Source of the DNA: Isoetes taiwanensis
Taxonomy: Eukaryota > Streptophyta > Lycopodiopsida > Isoetales > Isoetaceae
DNA length: 64,000 bases
NCBI GenBank assembly: GCA_021234155.1
Contig: JAJEKV010000074.1
Location: 2,058,203-2,122,202 of the forward strand
Reading direction: 5' to 3'
Part shown: in pieces, positions 54,059-64,000 of the stretch
Layout: each line of letters opens with the position of its first letter
Position numbering within the stretch: position 1 is the first letter of the stretch
Notes under the pieces: generated by a model
The model's database searches: none
Seen by the model: only the letters and a program-made list of their open reading frames with translations
Told to the model about the DNA's origin: nothing
Position numbers and translations under genes: made by a program

Positions 54059-54689
54059 CTGTATCATATGAATGAGGATTCTTTTTTAGCTGGCAAAAAA
54101 AAAAAAAAAAATTTCTATCCATTTTAATTTACGGCATAAAAGATGCTTACATAAAGAGCATTAGAGATTTTCTGTATTGCATAAAAGAATAAAAAACAAA
54201 AACATACATAAAACACCTTGTCCTAACATATACCCAGCTTCCTAACAAAAAGCTTATGCTATTATTATTAACCCCAGTAGTTTGTTTGTTGAATAACCTT
54301 TGTAGTTTGTTTGTAGTTTCTTTGTTGAATAACCCATAGTTTCTTTGTTGAATAACCTTGCCTATTATTATTAACCCAGTAGTTTGCCGTTTTATTAACC
54401 TCAGAAGTTTGTTTGTAGTTTGTTTGTTTCTTTGTGGATAAAAATGGGATGCATGCTGGCGCTTGTCATGGATGGACCTTCCAGTATTCCATGTGGAAGA
54501 AAGGTATGAATGATGTTCAAGTATTTACAGTGTATCCAAACCCCAAAGATGCGTAATGTCTAGCATCTTATGATGGAAGCCAATCATTAACTTCTCTCTA
54601 TTCCTGCAGATTTGCCATATACATATTCTACAGATATGAAGAGATGCTGTCATCCATGTATACCAAGGAAATTAGACAAAAACTATGGC

Positions 54690-54791
54690 AAAAAATATCC
54701 ATCTATTTGCTTCTTGATCTGAGGTAGTTACGAAGTCCAGACCTGGGTAAACATCATAACCAGGCATTGCTTTTGGATGGACCAACCACTT
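54690..54791 (-). other. putative unrecognised exon
   Basis: After a strong acceptor (GTTTTTTCAG), the minus strand is open for QKYKWLVHPKAMPGYDVYPG and LDFVTTSDQEANRW. The text looks protein-like and unlike its AT-rich surroundings. I do not know the family. Its phase does not fit the exons at 57.3-57.8 kb. Confidence 0.3.
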
Positions 54792-54809
54792 GTATTTTTG
54801 CTGAAAAAA

Positions 54810-55090
54810 CAACGGAAACTTAAATAACATAACAGTTGTACAATGTGAAACCACCGTTAACAGATTCTGTTATGTTACTAATTAACATAAGGAACTCTTG
54901 TGCGAAAAGGTTTTTGTTTTTGACAGATTATGTTATGTTAGTAGATAACATAACAAATTGCATGTGAAACCATTTTTAACAGGTTTTGTAATGTTATTAC
55001 TTGACATAACAGGTGGTGTGAAAGCTCCATAAAATTTACCTTAATTTAGCATAACAATTAATTTGTTAACTTAAATTTTACCTTAATTTA
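54810..55090. repeat. AT-rich repeat block built from ATAACA/TGTTAT units
   Basis: A segment with TGTGAAACCA, TTAACAG.TT.TGT.ATGTTA and TAACATAA occurs about three times in a row with divergence. Both TAACATAAC and its complement GTTATGTTA appear, so parts can fold back. It is probably a degenerate MITE or minisatellite. Confidence 0.55.
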
Positions 55091-57300
55091 ACCCTATAGT
55101 CTGAAAGTACCCTTCGTCCAATATTTTATCACAATAACTTATAGTCACAATAATCTTGTGGATATTGAATTATACTTTGTGCAATTGGTCTTCATAGAAG
55201 ATAAAAAAAACTTTATTCTATTTTATCTTTTTGGTTATGGTCGTCCATGCTCCTGCTCTATTCTTCCTCTATTTTTCAACCGCCCATCCTCTACTTTGCA
55301 AGTTAGAAATATGACTAGGAAATATAGCGAATAGTCATTTGGAGGGACCTCGAGAATAGGAATGATTTTGAGGGAACTTATTCTTTGGATTTCTAACATT
55401 CCCAACCTTTTGACAGCATTTGACGTCCTACACGTGTGACGATAGATTTGTATTTTTTTTTTCTTTATAGCAAAGTCATCCATATGTTATTCTTAGTGCC
55501 AAGAGCTTTGCTGCATAGAAATAAACCTCATAGGTCATTTGCCATAACCTTCTCATACAGTTTGCACAATTCGCTTCGTATGGTTGGGACTATGATTCCT
55601 GGCACATATTGTATAGAAAATCGTATATTTTGCCATGTTTGCGTAGCTTAATTGCACTTGAAGGTCAAATTTCTATTTTGAAGTAATTTGGATGGTTTTT
55701 GTTCCAATGGTTCAAAACAAGAAACATTTCTAGCTAGTTTTGGAACGGGAAGAACGTAGACACGATAGATTTACTCTGTTTTCATGCCCCGGACTGGGAT
55801 GTCATGGTAGTCGCAGATTTGCAGTGATGGAATGAGCTTCATCTCCTTTCCTGTCTACAGAGGCCGGCTACAGAGCGTTTTTGGCCGGTTTGCTCTCTAT
55901 TTGGTACCAACTTGAGAGGCCAAAGAAGCAGCGGTGGTTTATTCTGTTGCCAAAGATGGAATTTTACACCACTTAGTCTGGCTTACTACGAGGTTCAGTG
56001 CCTGTGGTTTTTTTCAGGTTAAGGCAAAGCACAGCTTTGGGGCTCTGGTGAGGCCATTGCAGCCTGGAGGTTCGAATCCTCCAGCCTGGAGGTCTGCTGA
56101 ATTTTAAGGCCCTGTTAGGCCAATGGTTGTTTCTGTTCGATGTGCACCATTGTGATTTTCAGGGGGTTATTTGAAGAAAAACTATGCGCCTTTGATCTGG
56201 CATAATGTGGGAAATATTCTTCCCATCTAGGGCCAGCAACAAAACTTGGAAACATCCCATATAAAGATATAACGAAGGATGCCTTTCAAAGTTCATTGCC
56301 ACATCATACTATTGTAGAAAAAAGAAGGATGCTTAAAAGGCACTATATGACAATGTATGGCGACATGGCATGGAATCTGGGGAGTGGATTCTAGAGAGTC
56401 CCACAACGGGCAGGAGCCGGGAGTGGGTCCTAGAATCAGCGACCCAGTTCCAGGTCGCCACAACATGGTAACTGGGTCCCGATGATTTGCCGGCAGAATC
56501 GCCGTGCCATTTCCATTCCAGAGGCGGAACGAGCGAGCCAGTCTCCATGTTGAGATGGGCACATCTCATGCACTTAGTTCTCGCGCTTAGTTCTCACCTC
56601 AGTTACTAAGTATAGTGGTCAAATCCTACTAAGACAGTTGGTGTCTTAGTGCAAACTCCAGAGGCAAAAATTAAGGTGGGAGTTGAGGTGGGAGTGCAAA
56701 CTTCTCCACCAAAAGGTACAGTGGGACAGGAGAACTGGGATTTAGAGCAAAAGTGATCTTAGCACTTGTTCAAGGTACATGCCTCCTTTTAGAAAGATCC
56801 TCTCCAGCTATGTATAAGCTGAGCCAGCTGTGGATAGGCTGAGCAAAAACATAGCTATATGTGTAGTAATTAGATAACCTCCTTCGGTAGTGATAACGGA
56901 ACCAATTTCCTACTTAGCATAACAAATGCCACAAAATCTAATAAATAAAGCTTGAATATAAGCATGCATTTCTCAACGCATAGATGAAGTTCATGGAGAT
57001 AATATGGGCTTCCACTCCAAAAAAGATTAGTACTACCTAATCCAATGCAAATGCCTCCAACACGGACTTTAAAGCCTTATCTTACATTATAGAACAAGCC
57101 AGGAGCAGCCATATGGGCAAGCTAAGTTTTGCAAAAATCAACTGTACATATATACAGGCAAGTTACAGAGCAAACTTAGCACAAGGAGGTCACAAATGTC
57201 ACGCCTGCAATTTTTACAAACAGCAATTGTCTAAATTATGAAGACTGGTAGATGGAATGTTATTCTCTTCGTAACATCCTGCCCTTTGCTTTGTAGAAAC
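55090..57300. other. no recognisable gene
   Basis: No supported coding region is visible. A hairpin at 56064-56084 (CTGGAGGTTCGAATCCTCCAG) resembles a tRNA T-arm, but no acceptor or anticodon stem fits. Any further exons of the 57.3-kb minus-strand gene would have to lie here or further left; I found none. Confidence 0.3.
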
Positions 57301-57322
57301 AGTGTAAATGCTTTATACTTAC

Positions 57323-57755
57323 TTCATCCGGTCATCAAGAACATGCACGCTATTGGCTGCATCAGAATATGGCCGACCAATTTGTAACCCCAAAACAGGT
57401 TCATTTGATACCTCTTCTTCAGATTCGCGTTCTTCTTCTAGCTCATCATACAGCCTACGAGTTGAAGCTTTAACAAGTTTCACATGTCCTAAGCAGAAAC
57501 TGAAGCCATGTAAACCAGGCTTCGTAGATTGTAACAAGCAGGAAAAGAAAAGGGGCAAAAAAGAAGCTTACTTGCACGGCGATGTTTGGTTCTGGCCACC
57601 AATTTTTGGACATCTCGTTTTGATCGGCCGGTGACGGCCATGCAAACCACTGGACAACACAAGCCACGAGATTTTCTAGATAGAGTGCCAAAGCTCATAC
57701 CCGGCGAAGAAACCTCTGGTTCGCAGGCGATCAGGGCAGCCATGTCCAGCGACAT
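57323..57755 (-). CDS. first two exons of an unrecognised, probably plastid-targeted protein
   Basis: Exon 1 (57572-57755) starts with ATG and codes MSLDMAALIACEPEVSSPGM, then SFGTLSRKSRG and VARTKHRRA. It is rich in Ser, Arg and small residues, like a chloroplast transit peptide. A GTAAGC donor joins in frame to exon 2 (57323-57488), which codes LVKASTRRLYDELEEERESE and EVSNEPVLGLQIGRPYSDAA, then NSVHVLDDRM, ending at a GTAAGT donor. Exon 2 has a strongly acidic patch and a conserved-looking GLQIGRPYSD segment. Both splice pairs agree in phase, so this is a real gene start. I do not recognise the family, and the next exon is not found within the window. Confidence 0.6.
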
Positions 57756-58321
57756 GCAACGGTCGAAGGAGCCCTAAATAAAATGGCCTCCAATTCTAGG
57801 GTTCCTTCCGTTCTAGGGTTCTTCTAAAAGTGCATTCATTTTCATTCAACTAGTGAGCCAAATTCAAATGGGCTCTTTGCAAGGCATCTATGCCAAGAGC
57901 ATACAAAAATACCCTTGCTTGTCCATCTTCTCCATGCTTATCATGTTGTTCGTGCTCAGTTGGGAACTTATCCTCCGCCCTCGCATCCCCATCATCACGA
58001 CTCAGGTGCATCTTTCATGTTCTTCTCGTTTATTTTTATGTGTCTTCAATGCTCTCGACCTTTTGCGAGGAGGCTAGATGTATCTCGATGGAACCTAAGT
58101 ACCAGCAATGCATCAATGGGAGCTTCTTCAAGCTAAGCTTCTTACTTTTCTTCAAAACTAGATATCCTAGTCCACAATCCTTCCTCCCGTTGGAAAATGC
58201 GATTTGAAGATGTTCGATTAATCTTCTACTACATCTGAAGCACTTTAAGTTTAAAACTTGGATATGGCAATGTATGCTTCTGACTTTTTAAGAGTGTCGT
58301 ATGATCGCTTAGATAATTTTC

Positions 58322-58606
58322 TTGCTTCTGCAGGTCTCTCGATTTCGTCAATTACCACATACAAGAAAATACATAGGAGTGAATGTGGGTGCATTTGAAA
58401 GTCCGTTACTTTATAATGTAGAGTTCATACGACCAAAAGGAAAGCATTTCAATTTATCTTACGAGGGCAATTTTCATGCCACACCTTATACTTGGTGGTT
58501 CTGGGTTCCATATGATTATTCATATCATTATACATGTACTTTGGGGTGCTCTTTATCGCAAGAGAACCAATTGATTGTTATGAATAACGTATGTCACTTT
58601 TCATGA
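58322..58606 (+). other. possible exon, unrecognised
   Basis: After CTTCTGCAG at 58336 the frame is open for about 85 codons: VSRFRQLPHTRKYIGVNVGA, then NFHATPYTWWFWVPYDYSYH. It is rich in aromatic residues. It may be part of a degraded gene or chance. I cannot support a function. Confidence 0.2.
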
Positions 58607-59099
58607 AATGCACCTATTGGTTTTAAGACTAAATTTCTCCATAGCAACTGATTGTACAAGTTTATTATTGCTTTATTATGGGCAAGAAAATAATATGGGT
58701 TAACTAGATTCCAAGCCCAACATTGCAGGGCTATAAGAGGTATGTACATTTGTCCTCGTTTCCCTGCCCTATTTTTTCTTTTTTTTCACCTTCCCTCCCC
58801 CATTTTTTCCTTTTTTTCACCTTTTATATGTTTTCCGTTTCTCTTTCCTTTTTTCCCATCCCTTTTCTCCTTTACCTTTTTTCCCTAGGGTTTGTTCCAC
58901 ATTCTTGACCATCTAATATGGAAGGTCAACATAAATTATCATATTTACATTTTGACTTACAACAGGCATACACTAAGACTTTATAATATGAGAAGATAAT
59001 TTACTATTCAACTATTTTAATCTTGTAGCATGTGCAAATCCTTTAAAGTCCTTCACTATCTATATCAAAGAGCAAGTGCAATCCAACTTTGTGCTCTCT

Positions 59100-59530
59100 T
59101 AAAGTCAATGATATGGTCTATGGGTATGGGATAAAGTCTTGGAAAGTGGGGCACATTGGATAATGATTACTATAAAGGATCTGCCCTTTCGGTGTATTAG
59201 TTATCACTAGAGGTGCTAGTGTTCAGCAATTTGGTCAACATCCAATTCCTCGTGGCAATCCACATGCATGCAACATTGGTGTGTTCCACATGCTTGAGGG
59301 CAAGCATCTCAAGGAAGGGGAGGACTTGATATGGTCTATGGGGTATGGGATAAATCCTTGGAAAGCTTGGGGCCATTGGATCCCGATTTCCGTGAAGGCT
59401 CTGCCTTTTTGATGTGTTGGTTATCATTAGAGGTGCTAATACATAACAGTCAAGGCTAAAAGTCAACAAGAAGGATCCACCCTTTTGATGTGTTAGTTAT
59501 CATTAGAGGTGCTAATGCATAACACTCAAG
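59100..59530. repeat. direct repeats of about 215 bases spacing
   Basis: 59112-59215 and 59328-59440 share GATATGGTCTATGGG, GGGATAAA.CTTGGAAAG, GGCTCTGCC-type text and TTAT.ACTAGAGGTGCTA. A third partial copy (TTTTGATGTGTTAGTTATCA) lies at about 59481-59525. Copies are diverged. No coding frame. Confidence 0.6.
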
Positions 59531-59564
59531 GCATGTTCTTCTCTAGCGCCTGCTCTGCTCTGCT

Positions 59565-59674
<110 letters not shown>

Positions 59675-60124
59675 AATTAGAGCTCGTTTTGGGACTCACG
59701 GTGCTTGTGGTCGATCTTTGGATACCTTATCCGCAGGCCTCTTTGAGGGGGTTTTGGGGCCCTTTCTGATTACTTTGGGTATCGGGCGGCGGGACAAAAT
59801 GCACGAAAAAGCGGGTGTTTCCAGCGGATGTTGGAAGAAAAATAAAAAAAGCAGTAGATACAAAAAGAGGAGGATGGGTCGTCAGATTCAGATCTCAGTG
59901 TTGGAACAAGGTAGAACGAGGGGGAGGCTGTCGGTGTTAGAACGACGAGGGGAAAGGCTGTGGGTAGAATAGAAGCGAGGGCCGGAGTTTTCAATCACAA
60001 AATCGAGAGCAATTGGTCTTTGGAACAAAGAAACAAAAGATTTGGGCTTTTACATTTACAACATCCGGATCTGCTTGACCAAGCAAGACCTCTTTGCAAA
60101 CCATCGGCCGGAATCTGACGAGAA

Positions 60125-60802
60125 ATGGATCATTCCTTAGTGTCCATGAAAATGTCTATGAAGATCTCGGTACAAGGTATGGTTAATGAGCTTAAATCAT
60201 TTCTGTTATCCCATGTACAGAATGAAATAGATAGATGCAAAGAGGCCATGAAAGTTGAATTGGAAAGCTTCCAGGAACGCATGAAAACTGAAATGGAAAC
60301 ATTCAAACAGTCAGTAATGAGACAGAATAATGAACCTAATGGATCAACGGGCATGATAGAATCTAATGAAGATATTCTGGAAGTAAGAACTCAGCTTTCT
60401 GCATATATTGAAGAGCAAGAAAAGAAGGAAAAGGCATTGAATGTGAGAATTGTGGGCATGCCCGAAGAAACCGGGGAGCAGACCAAAGAGCTAGTGGTGG
60501 CTTTATGTGAACAGGACCTTCAGATTATGGACGCAGGAGTGATTGAAGCATTTTGCATAGGAAAGCAGAACAGTGGCAACCGGCACATTATAGTCCGATT
60601 CAGGTCCAGGGAGGATAAGCTCAATGTTTTAAAAAAGAAAACACTGTTGAAAGGGAAAAGAAATGTATGGATAAACGATGATCTCACTAAGAGCCAGCTG
60701 CAAGAGTACAAAGCACAACTTCAGATCTTCAAGGAGGCAAGACAAAATGGCAAAAAAGCATATTGTCGCAGAGGAAGAGTCATAATAGAAGAAGATGCAT
60801 AG
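60125..60802 (+). CDS. LINE ORF1 protein (coiled coil plus RNA-binding domain), intact
   Basis: The 225-residue protein starts at ATG. Residues 10-105 are a long charged helix, likely a coiled coil (VNELKSFLLSHVQNEIDR, EMETFKQSVM). Residues about 108-170 resemble the RRM of L1-type ORF1 proteins: LNVRIVGMPEETGE at the start and NRHIIVRFRSREDKLNVL later. The end is basic (KGKRNVWINDDLTKSQLQ, then KKAYCRRGRVI). Such proteins bind the element RNA and help reverse transcription. The zinc-knuckle ORF1 common in seed-plant L1 elements is not present here, which is worth noting for classification. Confidence 0.8.
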   Translation: MDHSLVSMKMSMKISVQGMVNELKSFLLSHVQNEIDRCKEAMKVELESFQERMKTEMETFKQSVMRQNNEPNGSTGMIESNEDILEVRTQLSAYIEEQEKKEKALNVRIVGMPEETGEQTKELVVALCEQDLQIMDAGVIEAFCIGKQNSGNRHIIVRFRSREDKLNVLKKKTLLKGKRNVWINDDLTKSQLQEYKAQLQIFKEARQNGKKAYCRRGRVIIEEDA

Positions 60803-60823
60803 GAATTAGGGACCATCAGGGTT

Positions 60824-61931
60824 ATGTGTTGGAACATAAACAGCTTGAACTCAACTAAAGTAGCAACTATGAGTGACATTGTTGAACAAGTAGATGTTTT
60901 CTTTCTGTTAGAAACTTGTGAAAATGAGGAAAAAGGGATACTAGACATTCCAGGTTTTATATGTCTTCACTCAATATGGCATCATAAGCACTGGAGGCTT
61001 AAAGGATTCGGTGGGATTGCTTGTTACATAAAACACGAGCTGCGAGGGATGATACAGTTAGTACATGGCATAAAATCTTTGCAATACATATGGCTTGAGA
61101 TATTGGGACCTTTGAATAAAATATACATAGCAGGGTGTTACTACCCGCCCCGAGAATCACCAGTTTATAACTGGGGGTAAATAGATAGAGATGATCCCTT
61201 TTTTTTATCTAGAACAAGATGTTCTAAAGCTAATGCAACAGGGAGAAGTGATCCTAATGGGTGACTTCAATGGCAGGATAGCACAGAAGCAAGCAGCAAT
61301 GACTAGTATCGAAGGAGATCCTTTATGGATGGAAATGAATGACGGAAATGAGATGAAGGAACTAGGGTGGCATAGAGAGTCAGCAGATAGAATTAGGTGG
61401 CCCACACCACAAGGGAATCATGTACTAAATATGTGTACAGGACTCGATATGATCATCTATAATGGTCTCCAAAAATACAGGAACTCTGGTAAGCCCACTT
61501 GTAGAGGTGCTAGTGTGGTGGATTTAGTGATAGCCAGCCCGAGATTAATGAGAAATATTTCAGATGTAGACGTTGGTGAAGAAAGGACGGAATCAGATCA
61601 TGTGCCTATCTTTGTTATCATGTATATTAAACGCCAAGAGATTGCAAGAAAAGTGGTGGACAGCCCTAGTAAGAGGATATACATGCAGTATAACAAAACG
61701 GAGGAGTACAACTCCTTGTGTGAATCCTGTGCCATGTGCAAGGATTGGCCTGAAAAGGTGGAAGAGCTTACTATGAGCCTTAGTGAATTGGTAATAGGGG
61801 CTGCAAGGAAATGTTTTGTTTCCCAACGTAGGTTAAAAGGGCTCCCATGCAACAACTGGTTTGATGACGAATGCAAAGCAAAGCGACAAAAATTTAAGCA
61901 TGCAAGGGGGGAGGAGAAAAATCATGGCTAA
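60824..61931 (+). pseudogene. LINE ORF2 endonuclease domain, one frameshift
   Basis: Starts MCWNINSLNS (catalytic Asn), then VDVFFLLETCENE with the metal-binding Glu, GGIACYIKHEL and AGCYYPPRESP. The frame is lost near 61175-61200, where a G5 run and a T8 run occur. It resumes with VILMGDFNGRIA (GDFN motif), SVVDLVIASP and ESDHVPIF (SDH motif). This is an apurinic-like endonuclease that nicks target DNA. All main motifs are readable, so the break is recent or a homopolymer error. Confidence 0.8.
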
Positions 61932-64000
61932 GAGGGAATATAAAGCGAAAAAGAAAAAGTTTCTATACCAAAAACACATGCGAATGATTGGAGATTTGCT
62001 GGTAGAGCCTAAAAAATTTTGGGCAAGGCTTAAGCCAAGAATGGAACAGGGTGAGCTGCTTGAAGTAGAACCATTAGTCAGCCAAGTTAAAAAAATATAC
62101 AATGTACCAGGCATAAAAGACATTGTTTTAGCAGATTTCAATGTAGAATGGGAATTTACAATGGAAGATGGGGCTAGAAGCATTGGCAAATGGGAAAGCT
62201 GCAGATAACTTGGGGCTGGTTGCGGAGATGTTTAAGTGGGCAGGAGAGGAGATACACAAGACATTGCTGAAATTGATGAATATGGTATTGAGAGAAGGCT
62301 TCCCACGGGACTGGCAAATAAGCGGGGTTGTTCCCTTTGCATAAAGGGTGATAATCAGATCCCAAAGAACTATAGGATGATTATGATCGGCGACTTATAT
62401 GCTAAGCTTTTGCTACTATGGTTAATAACAAACTAAAAGCGGATGGACAGAGGACATGGGTGTAATACTGCCGTGGGGCAAGCGGGTTTTAGACCCAAAC
62501 GGTCCACTCTGAGATCACTTGGTTACTTTGAGAGCGATGATGGATACGATTCTGAGAACAAGGAAACCACTTTATATGTTATTTGTAGATTTTACAAAAG
62601 CTTTCGACATGGTGGACAGAGACCATCTATGGGAGCATTATGGAAAAAGCTGGGGGTGCCAAGCGAGCTAAAGCGGTGGTCAAGATACTATCTGAGAAGG
62701 TACTTGTGCAAAATTCGTTTTAGTATTTTAGAAAGGCAGGGAACCCGAAGGTAAGCAACATAGGTGTAAAACAAGGGTGTCCCATGTCTCCCACTCTTTT
62801 TTAGATCAACTAAAAGATTGGATAATGCGAGCGGAGGGATGGTATGGTTACGGAGGTTTGTGGTGTTCTTACTTCTATATCACGAATGATGTAGTGCTTT
62901 TGTCAAGGTCAATTCTTTGGAATACAGAAACATTTAGATGGATTGGCTGAATTTTGTGACCACAAGAGTATGAAAGTGAACATGGGAAAGACCAAAATAA
63001 TTGTGTTTGGGGCAAACAAAGTAGATCACATACACCTTGTTTACAAAGGGGAACCGGGTAGAACTGGTGGATTCATATAAATATCTAGGGATCTGAGGGT
63101 TGATAAAAAGTCCAGAGTTGGAACTTTGTAAGAAGCGGAGGGATAAATGGTGGGCTGAAAAGCATTATATAGTATCTGTGTGATTGAAAAAAATGAGATA
63201 TGGAATTTTCAATTGAAAAAACAGTTATATGGGGTATTAGTGCAAACAGTATTGTTGTATGGCTGTGAGGTATGGGCTCCAGGGTTGGCTGAGGAGACTT
63301 GGAGGAAGATAGAAAAGGTACAGAAGAAGTTTCTCAGAACAGAGCTCGGTGTTAAGTCACAGACACCATATGACATGCTATTGGCCGAGTGTGGGATGAC
63401 ATCATTGCAATCAGAAGGCTTGTGCCAAACGTTTAAGTATGTATGCAAGGTACAGGAAATGCCGGTATCTAGTTTACCATGATTGGCCTTAGAGGCAACG
63501 AAATGTAAGGGGTGGTATGCTGATATACAAAATTGGATGAGAAAGTGGGATTTAGATGTATCAGGATTGGCCGAACATCATGCGGATATTAGGGAGTGGG
63601 TAATGGAACATGTTATGGAGAAATCGTGGAGAGTGCCAGAAGTCAAGAAGGAATATTACAGGCAGAATATCAGTCCACAGCTTCAGGTTCCAAGATATTT
63701 GAGAGAAGGTATGTCAGTAAAGTTATTAGCAGAATGAGACTTAGCTCACATCATCTTGGCGTTGAAGTTGGGCGCTGGAGCAATATTCCCCATGAGCTGA
63801 GACTCTGCAAGCTATGCAAGATGGGAGTGGTTGAGGATGAAATGCATGTGCTTTTACAGTGCCCGCAATACAAAAGCATCAGAGATACATATAATATTGT
63901 TTGTGTTAACTTGATAGCTCTCTTTGATATGCCAGGTAGCACAATCGGTGACTTTATTGTTAAAATATTGGATCATAGGGATATAATGTTGAGGAAACTT
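61932..64000 (+). pseudogene. LINE ORF2 reverse transcriptase and C-terminal region, frameshifted
   Basis: Fragments in order are WARLKPRMEQ, ADNLGLVAEMFKWAG, REGFPRDWQISGVVPF, AGFRPKRSTLRSL, FVDFTKAFDMVDRDHL, GVKQGCPMSPTLF and KTKIIVFGANK. Then QTVLLYGCEVWAPGLAEETW and RKIEKVQKKFLRTELGVKS follow, and finally LCKLCKMGVVEDEMHVLLQC, the zinc-binding end. The catalytic YADD box lies in a damaged stretch near 62860-62900 and cannot be read. At least five shifts or stops are present. Confidence 0.75.

Noticed and set aside
56060-56090. tRNA-like T-arm (GGAGGTTCGAATCCTCC)
   Set aside because: No matching acceptor, D or anticodon stem can be placed upstream; it is a chance hairpin or a very old relic.

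Overview
The window is nuclear DNA of a land plant. It has GT-AG introns, plant-only gene families (PPR proteins, NIP aquaporin, DUF599 protein, plant-type fructose-2,6-bisphosphate bifunctional enzyme) and many degenerate Ty1-copia and LINE elements. The style of the PPR and LINE sequences and the long TE-filled introns make me lean towards a fern or another non-seed vascular plant. That is an inference and not proof. No organelle, rRNA, tRNA or CRISPR sequence was found.

Left part (about 3-20.4 kb, + strand): one long gene for 6-phosphofructo-2-kinase/fructose-2,6-bisphosphatase (F2KP). Its last 13 exons (10505-20381) join into an uninterrupted 322-codon frame with an intact bisphosphatase active site. 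The 5' exons (starch-binding domain, linker, kinase P-loop) carry several single-base indels. Its introns hold a LINE relic (minus strand), two nested copia relics (8.4-10.5 kb) and a 4.5 kb copia element with two LTRs (13.7-18.3 kb).

20.4-26.5 kb: pieces of copia elements in both orientations, then the C-terminus of a probable hAT transposase. 27.5-31.3 kb: a cluster of pieces of four unrelated host genes. These are a DUF599 exon, a matrix-metalloproteinase catalytic domain fused head-on to an aquaporin fragment, and a protein-kinase start. 31.9-33.9 kb: a LINE reverse-transcriptase relic.

34.4-37.0 kb (minus strand): a complete five-exon gene for a phosphoglycerate-mutase-like protein of 310 residues that lacks both catalytic histidines. 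37.4-37.8 kb: a foldback element. 38.3-41.2 kb: an unrecognised exon, a PLS-type PPR pseudogene and a LINE 3' end. 42.25-44.77 kb: an intact single-exon P-class PPR gene with about 20 repeats, followed by a decayed duplicate of its own 3' end.

46-59 kb: mostly gene-poor. It holds a 0.8 kb tandem repeat (49.5-51.4 kb), a broken GDSL-esterase exon (53.8-54.1 kb), AT-rich repeats and the first two exons of an unrecognised, probably plastid-targeted gene (57.3-57.8 kb, minus). 59.6-64.0 kb: a (CT)53 microsatellite and a LINE with an intact ORF1 and a frameshifted ORF2 that runs off the window.

The clearest working genes are the PPR gene and the phosphoglycerate-mutase-like gene. The F2KP gene is either half-decayed or affected by sequence errors in its 5' half.
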